Made by a program: the position numbers and the translations under genes | NCBI GenBank assembly: GCA_027492585.1 | Contig: JAPUEK010000017.1 | Location: 1-64,000, forward strand | Source of the DNA: Paracoccaceae bacterium | Lineage (GTDB): Bacteria; Pseudomonadota; Alphaproteobacteria; Rhodobacterales; Rhodobacteraceae | Length of the DNA stretch: 64,000 nt | Direction of reading: 5' to 3' | Part shown: in pieces, positions 8,724-16,483 of the stretch | How positions within the stretch are numbered: the first letter of the stretch is position 1 | How the letters are laid out: each line of letters begins with the position of its first letter | The notes under the pieces: model-generated | Database searches by the model: none | Told to the model about the DNA's origin: nothing | Seen by the model: only the letters and a program-made list of their open reading frames with translations

Positions 8724-9941
8724 TCAAGCGGTGAGACCGAGCCTGCGGGCGCGGCGCATCACCGCAAGGATGGCAAGGACCGAAGCGACCGAGGAGGCGA
8801 GCATCAGCAGCACCAGCGGCATCTCCGTCGATCCGGGCGGCAGGAGCGCCCCTGCAAGTGCCGCCAGTCCCGCCCCGCCGCCGATGGTGATCGCCCCGCC
8901 AAGGCCGGAGGCGGTCCCCGCCAGCTCCGGCCGCACCGACAGCATCCCGGCATTGGCATTGGGCAGCACCATGCCATTGCCGATCCCCATGGCGATGGTC
9001 AGCCCGAAGAACACCACCGGACCGGAGAGGCCCACCGCCGTCAGCCCCGCCAGCACCGAAAGGCCGACGGTTGTCACGAGCGTCCCCCAAAGCACCATGC
9101 GGTTCATCCCCACGCGCACCGAAAACCGCCCGGCCAGGAAGTTCCCGGTCCCGTAACCTACCGCCGTCAAAGCGAAAAGCACTCCGATCCGCGATGAGGA
9201 CAGCCCGAAGACGGTATTGCCGACATAGGGCGCCCCGCCGAGATAGGCAAAGAAGCAGCCCGAGGCGAGCGCCGCCGCCGCCGTATAGCCCCAGAACCGC
9301 GGCGAGGTCAGCAGGCGCGGATATTGCCGCAGCTGCGCGCCAAGGCTCAGCTTCTGCGGCGCGGCCGTTTCGCCAAGATCCGCCCAGACCAGCCCCAGAA
9401 CCAGCAGCCCGAAGCCCAGAAGCAGCGCGAAATTCGCCTGCCAGCCGAAGGCCTCGTCCAGCACCCCGCCGATCACCGGCCCGATCATCGGCACCAAGGT
9501 CATCCCCATGGTCACATAGCCGATCATCGAGGCGGCCTCTGCATCCGACACCATGTCGCGCACCACCGCCCGGCTCAGCACCATGCCTGCCGCCACCACC
9601 GCCTGCGCCATGCGGAACACCAGAAAAACCGTGGCATTGGGCGCCAGAAGCGTTCCGACCGTCGCCAGAATGAACAGGACCAGAGCCCCGAGGATCACGC
9701 TCCGCCGCCCGTAGCGGTCCGACACCGGGCCGATCATCACCTGCAAGACCGCCGAGAGCGCCAGATAGAGCGCGACCGAAAGCTGCATCAGCGCATAGGG
9801 CGCCCCGAACCAGGCCGCCATCCCCGGCAGGGAGGGCAGGAAGATGTTCATGGTCAGCGCCGAAAGCCCCGCCAGCAGCGTCAGGGTCACGATCTTCGGC
9901 GGGCTGCGGCGATCAAGGAAACGGGACGTGGAAAGGGTCAT
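8724..9941 (-). CDS. Bcr/CflA-type MFS drug efflux transporter
   Basis: The 405-residue membrane protein has about 12 hydrophobic segments. The MFS motif between segments 2 and 3 reads GPVSDRYGRRSVIL, and the SRAVVRDMV segment is typical of the Bcr/CflA subfamily of proton-coupled drug exporters. The substrate cannot be told from sequence. It lies upstream of pccR on the same strand with a 51-nt gap that contains the pccR operator, so it is probably a separate unit. Confidence 0.8.
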   Translation of the reverse strand: MTLSTSRFLDRRSPPKIVTLTLLAGLSALTMNIFLPSLPGMAAWFGAPYALMQLSVALYLALSAVLQVMIGPVSDRYGRRSVILGALVLFILATVGTLLAPNATVFLVFRMAQAVVAAGMVLSRAVVRDMVSDAEAASMIGYVTMGMTLVPMIGPVIGGVLDEAFGWQANFALLLGFGLLVLGLVWADLGETAAPQKLSLGAQLRQYPRLLTSPRFWGYTAAAALASGCFFAYLGGAPYVGNTVFGLSSSRIGVLFALTAVGYGTGNFLAGRFSVRVGMNRMVLWGTLVTTVGLSVLAGLTAVGLSGPVVFFGLTIAMGIGNGMVLPNANAGMLSVRPELAGTASGLGGAITIGGGAGLAALAGALLPPGSTEMPLVLLMLASSVASVLAILAVMRRARRLGLTA

Positions 9942-9997
9942 TCCCCTCGCTACGCCGTAGGACTTCGCTTGTCCACGCGCTTCGCTGCCGGCTCCGC

Positions 9998-10042
9998 CTT
10001 TCAGACTGGCTCAAATATCCCCGCCGGAGGCTCCGCCGGTTC
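9998..10042 (-). repeat. Intergenic repeat B, copy 1
   Basis: On the minus strand a GC-rich CGGAG/CTCCG-containing stem is followed by GGGGATATTTGAGCCAGTCTGAAAGG. The tail is the one also found after hairpin A. It begins about 5 nt after the stop of the DMT-type gene and points the same way. Confidence 0.6.
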
Positions 10043-10046
10043 CGCC

Positions 10047-10391
10047 TCACCCCCATTTGTGGAAGATGAAGAACCCGCCCGCCGCGATGAAAGCAAAGCC
10101 CACGAGGTGGTTCCAGCCGAGCGGCTCTTTCAAGTAAAGCACCGAAAACACCGCAAAGACCACGAGCGTGATGATCTCCTGGATGGTTTTCAGCTGCGCC
10201 GCGTTGAAATAGCCGTAGCCGATGCGGTTGGCCGGCACCATCAGGACATATTCGAAGAAGGCGATGCCCCAGCTGACGAAGATCACCCAGATCAGCGGGG
10301 TGGAAGTGTCCTTGAGATGCCCGTACCAGGCGAAGGTCATGAAGACATTCGACAGGATCAGCAGGCCGATGGTGATATAGGGGGTGGACAT
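10047..10391 (-). CDS. DMT-type small membrane protein (DUF486 family)
   Basis: A 114-residue protein with four hydrophobic segments, matching the DUF486 family, which is related to half-size drug/metabolite transporters. Motifs seen are ILSNVFMTFAWYGHLK near the N-terminus and EFVLMVPANR-like FEYVLMVPANRIGY in the middle. The ATG at 10391 has an AAGAGGAAG ribosome site; upstream sequence in frame is not protein-like. It is divergent from pccB. The transported compound is unknown. Confidence 0.8.
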   Translation of the reverse strand: MSTPYITIGLLILSNVFMTFAWYGHLKDTSTPLIWVIFVSWGIAFFEYVLMVPANRIGYGYFNAAQLKTIQEIITLVVFAVFSVLYLKEPLGWNHLVGFAFIAAGGFFIFHKWG

Positions 10392-10448
10392 GATCTTCCT
10401 CTTGCCGGATCGCGGATCTCTAGCGCAGGGTGACTGGCAAGGCCATGC

Positions 10449-10500
10449 TTTGCAGATTTTGCAATTTGCGCCGCGGTGTCTGCGATAGCTATGCAAATTT
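10449..10500. promoter_or_regulatory. Cluster of TTTGCA half-sites upstream of pccB (candidate PccR region)
   Basis: TTTGCAGA (10449), TTTGCAAT (10458), TTTGCG (10465) and ATGCAAATTT (10491, inverse orientation) form a cluster 100-150 nt before pccB. In R. sphaeroides mutation of TTTGCAAA motifs before pccB abolished PccR control. The match here is imperfect, and the spacing differs from the published TTTGCAAA-X4-TTTGCAAA. Confidence 0.5.
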
Positions 10501-10602
10501 ACTCAATTCCCCTTTGTCCACGCCCGTCCCGCAGATATGGTGCGCGCGCAGCATCGTGGGGCGCTCAGGCGCGCCGCGCGGCATTTCGGGGGGAGACCGG
10601 CC

Positions 10603-12135
10603 ATGAAAGACATTCTCGAAGAGCTTGAAGCCCGTCGGCAGATCGCACGGCAGGGCGGCGGTCAGCGCCGGATCGACGCGCAGCACGCCAAGGGCAAGCT
10701 GACGGCGCGCGAGCGGATCGACCTTCTGCTCGATGAGGGGTCCTTCGAGGAATTCGACATGTTCGTCGCCCATCGCTGCGTCGATTTCGGCATGGAGCAG
10801 GACCGCCCCGCGGGGGATGGCGTCGTCACCGGCTGGGGAACCGTCAACGGCCGCATGGTCTATGTCTTCAGCCAGGATTTCACCGTCTTCGGCGGCTCCC
10901 TGTCGGAGACCCATGCCCAGAAGATCTGCAAGATCATGGATATGGCGCTTCAGAACGGCGCGCCGGTGATCGGGATGAACGATTCGGGCGGCGCGCGGAT
11001 CCAGGAGGGCGTCGCCTCCCTTGCCGGCTATGCCGAGGTGTTCCAGCGCAATGTCATGGCCTCCGGTGTGGTGCCGCAGATCTCGCTGATCATGGGGCCT
11101 TGTGCGGGGGGGGCGGTCTATTCGCCCGCCATGACCGACTTCATCTTCATGGTGAAGGACAGCTCCTACATGTTCGTCACCGGCCCCGATGTGGTGAAGA
11201 CCGTGACGAACGAGGTGGTGACCGCGGAAGAACTCGGCGGGGCGACCACCCATACCCGCAAATCCTCCGTCGCTGACGGCGCCTTCGAGAATGACGTGGA
11301 GGCCTTGGCCGAGACCCGTCGCCTCATCGACTTCCTGCCGCTCAACAACCGCGAGAAGGCCCCGGTGCGGCCCTTCTTCGACGATCCGGCGCGGCTGGAG
11401 GCGAGCCTCGACACGCTGATCCCCGACAATCCGAACCAGCCCTATGACATGAAGGAACTGATCGGAAAGATCGCCGACGAGGCCGATTTCTTCGAAATCC
11501 AGAAGGATTTCGCCGCCAATATCATCACCGGCTTCATCCGCATCGAAGGCCAGTCGGTCGGCGTCGTCGCCAACCAGCCGATGGTTCTGGCCGGCTGCCT
11601 CGACATCGACGCGAGCCGCAAGGCCGCGCGTTTCGTGCGCTTCTGCGATGCCTTCGAGATTCCGATCCTGACGCTCGTGGATGTGCCGGGCTTCCTTCCC
11701 GGCACCGGGCAGGAATATGGCGGGGTCATCAAGCACGGCGCCAAGCTGCTCTTCGCCTATGGCGAGGCGACGGTGCCGAAGGTCACGGTGATCACCCGCA
11801 AGGCCTATGGCGGCGCCTATGACGTGATGTCCTCCAAGCACCTGCGCGGCGATTTCAACTACGCCTGGCCCACGGCGGAAATCGCGGTGATGGGCGCCAA
11901 GGGCGCGGTGGAGATCCTTTACCGCTCCGAGCTTGCCGACAAGGACAAGATCGCCGCCCGCACCGCCGATTACGAGACCCGTTTCGCCAATCCTTTCGTC
12001 GCCGCCGAAAAGGGCTTCATCGACGAGGTGATCATGCCCCATTCCACCCGCCGCCGGGTGGCGCGGGCTTTCGCCTCGCTGCGCGGGAAGAAACTGGCAA
12101 ACCCGTGGAAGAAGCACGACAATATCCCCCTCTGA
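10603..12135 (+). CDS. pccB: Propionyl-CoA carboxylase, beta (carboxyltransferase) subunit
   Basis: Transfers carboxyl from biotin to propionyl-CoA, forming (S)-methylmalonyl-CoA (EC 6.4.1.3). The 510-residue protein shows the carboxyltransferase motifs [34 protein letters not shown] and [21 protein letters not shown]. The ATG at 10603 has a GGGGGGAG ribosome site; in-frame sequence upstream is not family-like. The partner pccA lies 2.2 kb downstream on the same strand. Half-sites for PccR precede it. Confidence 0.95.
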   Translation: MKDILEELEARRQIARQGGGQRRIDAQHAKGKLTARERIDLLLDEGSFEEFDMFVAHRCVDFGMEQDRPAGDGVVTGWGTVNGRMVYVFSQDFTVFGGSLSETHAQKICKIMDMALQNGAPVIGMNDSGGARIQEGVASLAGYAEVFQRNVMASGVVPQISLIMGPCAGGAVYSPAMTDFIFMVKDSSYMFVTGPDVVKTVTNEVVTAEELGGATTHTRKSSVADGAFENDVEALAETRRLIDFLPLNNREKAPVRPFFDDPARLEASLDTLIPDNPNQPYDMKELIGKIADEADFFEIQKDFAANIITGFIRIEGQSVGVVANQPMVLAGCLDIDASRKAARFVRFCDAFEIPILTLVDVPGFLPGTGQEYGGVIKHGAKLLFAYGEATVPKVTVITRKAYGGAYDVMSSKHLRGDFNYAWPTAEIAVMGAKGAVEILYRSELADKDKIAARTADYETRFANPFVAAEKGFIDEVIMPHSTRRRVARAFASLRGKKLANPWKKHDNIPL

Positions 12136-12177
12136 CAGGAGGGTGAACGATGCGTGCAACAGGGGCGGGGCCGGGCC

Positions 12178-12573
12178 ATGGCTGAGCCGATCCAGATCGA
12201 AGCCGACGGCGGGTCCGTCATTCAGGGCGAGGCCGGGGCGATCCCCGTGCCGTCGGGGCAGGAGGTCACATTGCAGGAAGTGATCTGGAACGTCCCCGGA
12301 CCGGAGGGGCTGACCTCGCGGTTCCGCTTCATCGCGCCCGCGATCAACCGGGAGGCGGGCAGCGTCGATTTCGAGACCGCCAGCACCGACATGCAGCATC
12401 TGTGCGAGACCTATGCGCTCGACCGGCTCAGCAGCCTCGGCCCGATGCCGCGTCAGGTGATCATCTCCCTGGCCGATCGCGCGCTGCCCTTCGGGGAGCC
12501 GGCACCCGAGGCCACCCAGTTTTTCGAGGCCTATCGCATCGAAGGCAAGACCTGCATCTGGGAGGCGTTCTGA
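12178..12573 (+). CDS. DUF6497-like protein of unknown function
   Basis: A protein of about 131 residues with core VPSGQEVTLQEVIWNVPGPEGLTSRFRFIAPAI and tail EATQFFEAYRIEGKTCIWEAF. I recognise this as a Rhodobacteraceae protein usually found after pccB (probably DUF6497); no function is known to me. Relatives as I recall them have a signal peptide, but none is visible here. The best ribosome site (AGGAGG at 12137) serves an out-of-frame ATG at 12150 that stops after 11 codons. The ATG at 12178 or GTG at 12154 must then be the start. Confidence 0.65.
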   Translation: MAEPIQIEADGGSVIQGEAGAIPVPSGQEVTLQEVIWNVPGPEGLTSRFRFIAPAINREAGSVDFETASTDMQHLCETYALDRLSSLGPMPRQVIISLADRALPFGEPAPEATQFFEAYRIEGKTCIWEAF

Positions 12574-12775
12574 TGCGCGCACTAGATGTAGCGATGGACG
12601 GGGCCGATCACGGGATGCGTGATGTAGTCCTGCCACAGGGGCGGGCATTGGGCATATTTGCGTGTCAATCCCGGTGGTTGTGGGCTATTGTTCAAGCAGG
12701 CCGAACCCAAGCGGCCTTAGCCTCGGTAAGGGGGTCGGCAGGTTGCACGACCCTCCAAGAAAATAGGAGTAGAGG

Positions 12776-12913
12776 ATGTCGAGCACCAAGATCACCGTTC
12801 TTGCCCTTTGCATGGCTGCCTTCGTGGCTGGCTGCGCGAAGAAGGAAGAAGTCGTCTATGTGGACGAGCCGGCCGTCACGACCGAACCGGTCTACACGGG
12901 CAAATACAAGTAA
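12776..12913 (+). CDS. Small lipoprotein ending in TGKYK (copy 1)
   Basis: A 45-residue predicted lipoprotein. Basic N-terminus, hydrophobic stretch ITVLALCMAAFVAGC with lipobox VAGC (Cys20), then a short acidic, valine-rich tail that ends VYTGKYK. An AGGAG ribosome site lies upstream and a strong terminator downstream, so it is a self-contained unit. Its neighbour at 13091 has the same build and the same C-terminal TGKYK, suggesting an ancient duplication. Function unknown. Confidence 0.8.
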   Translation: MSSTKITVLALCMAAFVAGCAKKEEVVYVDEPAVTTEPVYTGKYK

Positions 12914-12920
12914 GACAGAA

Positions 12921-12960
12921 GGGCGGGCCTTTGGGGCGATGCCCCGGCCCGCCCTTTTTC
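12921..12960 (+). terminator. Rho-independent terminator after lipoprotein copy 1
   Basis: GGGCGGGCC pairs perfectly with GGCCCGCCC (12946-12954) around a 16-nt loop that can itself pair (GGGGC/GCCCC), followed by TTTTT. Confidence 0.85.
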
Positions 12961-13090
12961 TGTCCGACGTCCTGCGCGCCGCGTGCAGGCTCTCGGCGGA
13001 GTTCCCCCGGCCTTTGACAACGGGTCTTGCCCCTGCCGGTGCGGCTGCTAAGCCTGCGCCGAGACTCATCCGTTCCCAAAGGAGATTTCC

Positions 13091-13219
13091 ATGCGGACCA
13101 CTGCTCTTCTCGCCATGCTGGCCCTTGCCACCGTCGCCGCCTGCGCCAAACCGGCGCCCGCCCCGGAGCCCGTCGCTCCGCTCAGCGTCGAGCCGACCAG
13201 CACCGGCAAGTACAAGTAA
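13091..13219 (+). CDS. Small lipoprotein ending in TGKYK (copy 2)
   Basis: A 42-residue predicted lipoprotein: MRTTALLAMLALATVAAC gives a signal peptide with lipobox VAAC (Cys18), then a proline/alanine-rich stretch (AKPAPAPEPVAP) and the terminal TGKYK shared with the gene at 12776. AAGGAG ribosome site 6 nt upstream. Function unknown. Proline-rich short lipoproteins often span the periplasm; that idea is speculative here. Confidence 0.78.
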   Translation: MRTTALLAMLALATVAACAKPAPAPEPVAPLSVEPTSTGKYK

Positions 13220-13291
13220 TCCTTACGACGTAATCTGCGGGCGGGGAGCGATCCCCGCCCCCTCCCGCGCTTTCCTGAAGGAGGCGCGGTC

Positions 13292-13699
13292 ATGCTGAAG
13301 CATCGCGGCTTTCCGGGCCGTCTGCCCGGCACAGATTTCCAGTTCACCATCCGGCGCGCCAATCACAAGGACGGTGCGACGAAGCTCGTGAAGCGCGAGC
13401 GGTTCCGTGACCGCAAGGCCGCGGACCGCAAGGCGGATGCGGGCTTCATGGCCGCCCTCTGGGCGCATTTCGGCGAAGAGCCCTTCGAGCGCGGCAATCT
13501 CGATGCCGGGCGTCTCTCCTGGCTTTTCGGGCGGGAGGTGGTGGCCGCCGAGGACCCGTTCGACCCCTGTTCCTATGACGCCCTGCTGCGGATCGACGTG
13601 AAGAAGGCCACGGCGGCCTTCCCGGAGGTTTTCGCCCCCGATGCGGAGCCTTTCGACCTCGGCGATGAGGACGATTGGGATGACGAGGGGGACGACTAG
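13292..13699 (+). CDS. Hypothetical acidic-tailed protein
   Basis: A 135-residue soluble protein I do not recognise. The first third is basic (RRANHKDGATKLVKRERFRDRKAADRK), the middle contains ALWAHFGEEPFERGNLDAGRLSWLFGREV, and the last 15 residues are almost all acidic (DLGDEDDWDDEGDD). An AAGGAGG ribosome site lies 8 nt before the ATG. It sits between the small lipoproteins and pccA. No signal peptide or membrane segment. Confidence 0.7.
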   Translation: MLKHRGFPGRLPGTDFQFTIRRANHKDGATKLVKRERFRDRKAADRKADAGFMAALWAHFGEEPFERGNLDAGRLSWLFGREVVAAEDPFDPCSYDALLRIDVKKATAAFPEVFAPDAEPFDLGDEDDWDDEGDD

Positions 13700-14024
13700 G
13701 CATGTTTTCGCGCAGCACCGCAGCGTTCCGGCAGGTATTCGCGCAAGCCAACCCCTTGCGTGAATTGGGCTTTGCGATGCTTTGCGGCTTCGGTCAGGAT
13801 CGGTCTGTGGCTGGCGACACGGCGCCCTCTGCCCCTGCCGGCCCTGACTGTTACCCTTTCCCTTCCCCTTGGCCTGACCCTTTGCGGGTCAGGCCTTTTT
13901 TGCGGGCGGGGACCTTCGGGAAAGCCCCGCGGGATATCGCGCATGACGGGATTTTTCAGTTTGATTTCCCGCGGAAAGCTGTAGAATCGGGCGTAATAAC
14001 AACACGCAACCGAGGCAGTTCATC
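13700..14024. other. Intergenic region with terminator
   Basis: Contains the terminator at 13871-13901 and a likely promoter for the next lipoprotein gene (TTTGAT near 13961, TAGAAT near 13983, spacing about 16). A reading frame from 13702 runs through the terminator and has no family character, so I do not call it. Confidence 0.5.
13871..13901 (+). terminator. Rho-independent terminator
   Basis: A perfect 10-bp stem GGCCTGACCC/GGGTCAGGCC with loop TTTGC is followed by TTTTTT. This is the strongest terminator in the window and ends the transcript of the hypothetical gene at 13292. Confidence 0.92.
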
Positions 14025-14234
14025 ATGCGTAAATCCTTCCTTCTCCTCCCGCTTCTCGTTCTCCCGCTTGCCGGCTGCATGCAGGACCCCGGATCGCGCG
14101 CCCTTGCCGGTGCTGCGGCGGGCGCCGTCCTCGCCGATGCGACCGACAACAATGCCGTCACCGGCGCCGTCATCGGTGGTCTGGCCGGCGCTGCATCGTG
14201 CAGCCTGCCGCCGGCGCAATGCCCGCGCTACTGA
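14025..14234 (+). CDS. Small glycine-zipper lipoprotein
   Basis: A 69-residue predicted outer-membrane lipoprotein: MRKSFLLLPLLVLPLAGC gives a signal peptide with lipobox LAGC (Cys18). A glycine/alanine-rich segment follows (ALAGAAAGAVLADATDNNAVTGAVIGGLAGAA), as in glycine-zipper lipoproteins of the SlyB/Rick-17kDa type. The C-terminus has a Cys pair (CSLPPAQC). It has its own promoter-like region and a terminator downstream. Exact role unknown. Confidence 0.78.
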   Translation: MRKSFLLLPLLVLPLAGCMQDPGSRALAGAAAGAVLADATDNNAVTGAVIGGLAGAASCSLPPAQCPRY

Positions 14235-14271
14235 TCTGATCCCTGCCTCCGGGCAGGCAGACCTTTCGTTC

Positions 14272-14306
14272 AAGGCCATTCGGGCGTCCTGCCCGGATGG
14301 CCTTTT
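14272..14306 (+). terminator. Rho-independent terminator before pccA
   Basis: AAGGCCATTCGGGC pairs with GCCCGGATGGCCTT with one mismatch, loop GTCCT, then a short T-run. It separates the small lipoprotein gene from pccA. Confidence 0.75.
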
Positions 14307-14348
14307 CATTTCCGCGTTCCTGCCCGGACGCCGCCTTGGGAGAGAGAG

Positions 14349-16352
14349 ATGTTCAAGAAGATCCTGATTGCCAACCGGGGCGAGATCGCCTGCCGCGTCA
14401 TCAAGACCGCGCGCAAGATGGGCATTGCCACGGTGGCGGTCTATTCCGATGCCGACCGCAATGCGCTGCATGTCAAGATGGCCGACGAGGCGGTGCATAT
14501 CGGCGCCTCTCCGGCGGCGCAGAGCTATATCGTGATCGACAAGATCATGGCGGCGATCAAGGCCACCGGGGCGGAGGCGGTGCATCCGGGCTATGGTTTC
14601 CTGTCGGAAAACCGCAACTTCGCCGCGGCACTGGAGGCTGCGGGGGTGGTCTTCATCGGGCCGCCGTCCCCTGCGATCGAGGCGATGGGCGACAAGATCA
14701 CCTCGAAGAAGATCGCCATGGAAGCGGGGGTTTCGACCGTTCCCGGCCATATGGGCCTGATCGCCGACGCCGAAGAGGCGGTGCAGATCGCCGGGCGCAT
14801 CGGTTATCCGGTGATGATCAAGGCCTCGGCGGGCGGCGGCGGCAAGGGGATGCGGATCGCCTGGAACGAGGCGGAGGCGCGCGAAGGCTTCCAGTCCTCG
14901 AAGAACGAGGCGGCGGCAAGCTTTGGTGACGACCGCATCTTCATCGAGAAATTCGTGACCCAGCCGCGCCACATCGAGATTCAGGTCCTGGCCGACACCC
15001 ACGGCAACTGCGTCTATCTGCACGAGCGGGAATGTTCGATCCAGCGGCGCAACCAGAAGGTCATCGAGGAGGCCCCCTCGCCGTTTCTGGATGAGGCCAC
15101 CCGCAAGGCCATGGGCGAGCAGGCCTGCGCGCTTGCCAAGGCGGTCGGCTATACCTCTGCCGGGACGGTGGAATTCATCGTCGACGGCAGCCGCAATTTC
15201 TACTTCCTGGAAATGAACACCCGGCTTCAGGTGGAGCATCCGGTGACCGAGCTGATCACCGGCGTCGATCTGGTCGAACAGATGATCCGCGTCGCCGCAG
15301 GCGAGCCGCTGCCCTTCGCGCAGGGCGATCTGAAGATCAACGGCTGGGCCATGGAAAGCCGCCTTTACGCCGAGGACCCCTACCGGAACTTCCTGCCCTC
15401 CATCGGGCGGCTGACCCGCTATCGCCCCCCGGTCGAGGGAACGACGGCGGCGGGCGGTATCGTCCGCAACGATACCGGCGTCTATGAGGGCGGCGAGATC
15501 AGCATGTTCTACGACCCGATGATCGCCAAGCTCTGCACCTGGGGGCCGACGCGCGCCGATGCCATTCAGGAGATGCGTCTGGCGCTCGACACCTTCGAGG
15601 TCGAGGGCATCGGCCACAACCTGCCCTTCGTCGGGGCGGTGATGGATCATCCGCGCTTCACCTCGGGCAACATCACCACCGCCTTCATCGCCGAGGAATA
15701 TCCCGAGGGATTCCAGGGGGCCACGCTTGAGGATGACCTTCTCGCCCGCATCGCCGCCTCTGCCGCCGCGATGAACCGGGTGGCCGAGATCCGCCGGACG
15801 CGGATTTCCGGCACGATGGACAATCACGAGCGCCGGGTGGGTGACGATTGGGTCGTGAGCCTTCAGGGACGCGACTTCACCGTCCGGATCGACGCCGATC
15901 CCGCCGGCTCCACCGTGACCTTCGAGGATGGTCATTCCCGCCGCGTCAGCTCCGACTGGGTGCCGGGCCAGCCGCTCGCCCGGATCGAGGTGGATGGCAC
16001 GCCTCTGGTGATGAAGGTCGGCAAGATCTCCGGCGGGTTCCGGCTGCGGCTGCGCGGCGCGGATCTGAAGTGCCATGTCCGCACCCCGCGCCAGGCCGAG
16101 CTGGCCAGGCTGATGCTGGAAAAGGCGCCGCCGGATACCTCAAAATACCTTCTTTGTCCGATGCCGGGCCTGATCGCCAGGATCATGGTCGAGCCGGGAG
16201 ACGAGGTGCAGGAGGGTCAGGCTCTGGCCACCGTCGAGGCGATGAAGATGGAGAACATCCTCAAGGCCGAACGCAAGGGCGTGGTCAAGGCGATCCGTGC
16301 GGCGGCGGGGGCGAGCCTCAAGGTGGACGAGATCATTCTGGAATTCGAATGA
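14349..16352 (+). CDS. pccA: Propionyl-CoA carboxylase, alpha (biotin carboxylase and carrier) subunit
   Basis: Carboxylates its own biotin with ATP and bicarbonate, supplying PccB (EC 6.4.1.3). The 667-residue protein starts with the biotin-carboxylase fold (KILIANRGEIACRVIKTARKMG), an ATP-grasp core with KASAGGGGKGMRIA, and catalytic segment FLEMNTRLQVEHPVTE. A central linker binds the beta subunit. The C-terminal carrier domain has biotinyl-Lys633 in VEAMKMEN. Biotin import genes bioMNY are in the same window. The GAGAGAG ribosome site supports the start. Confidence 0.95.
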   Translation: MFKKILIANRGEIACRVIKTARKMGIATVAVYSDADRNALHVKMADEAVHIGASPAAQSYIVIDKIMAAIKATGAEAVHPGYGFLSENRNFAAALEAAGVVFIGPPSPAIEAMGDKITSKKIAMEAGVSTVPGHMGLIADAEEAVQIAGRIGYPVMIKASAGGGGKGMRIAWNEAEAREGFQSSKNEAAASFGDDRIFIEKFVTQPRHIEIQVLADTHGNCVYLHERECSIQRRNQKVIEEAPSPFLDEATRKAMGEQACALAKAVGYTSAGTVEFIVDGSRNFYFLEMNTRLQVEHPVTELITGVDLVEQMIRVAAGEPLPFAQGDLKINGWAMESRLYAEDPYRNFLPSIGRLTRYRPPVEGTTAAGGIVRNDTGVYEGGEISMFYDPMIAKLCTWGPTRADAIQEMRLALDTFEVEGIGHNLPFVGAVMDHPRFTSGNITTAFIAEEYPEGFQGATLEDDLLARIAASAAAMNRVAEIRRTRISGTMDNHERRVGDDWVVSLQGRDFTVRIDADPAGSTVTFEDGHSRRVSSDWVPGQPLARIEVDGTPLVMKVGKISGGFRLRLRGADLKCHVRTPRQAELARLMLEKAPPDTSKYLLCPMPGLIARIMVEPGDEVQEGQALATVEAMKMENILKAERKGVVKAIRAAAGASLKVDEIILEFE

Positions 16353-16415
16353 GGCGATGATGGGCCGGGGGCAGCAGGCGTCAGATCGGGCGGCGGGGAA
16401 GGGGGTTGGACAAAT

Positions 16416-16430
16416 GTTCTTTATTTGTTC
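16416..16430 (+). promoter_or_regulatory. LexA (SOS) box
   Basis: GTTC-TTTATTT-GTTC is an exact match to the alphaproteobacterial LexA operator GTTC-N7-GTTC. It lies 54 nt upstream of the Y-family polymerase ATG at 16484, which argues against the in-frame ATG at 16406 being the start because that would place the operator inside the gene. Confidence 0.8.
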
Positions 16431-16483
16431 CAGAATGTCCTTCTGTCCGCGACCGTCCGACTCACCTTCTGCTTCTGGCGCCC

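Noticed and set aside
12574-12775. Possible tRNA or small RNA gene after the DUF6497-like gene
   Set aside because: No cloverleaf or T-loop (GGTTCGA) sequence; only a probable promoter region for the lipoprotein.
13702-14367. Plus-strand frame starting MFSRSTAAFRQVFAQ
   Set aside because: It runs through a strong terminator and over the lipoprotein gene in another frame.
16406-16483. Upstream start for the Y-family polymerase
   Set aside because: It would put the LexA operator inside the coding region, and the added residues are not family-like.
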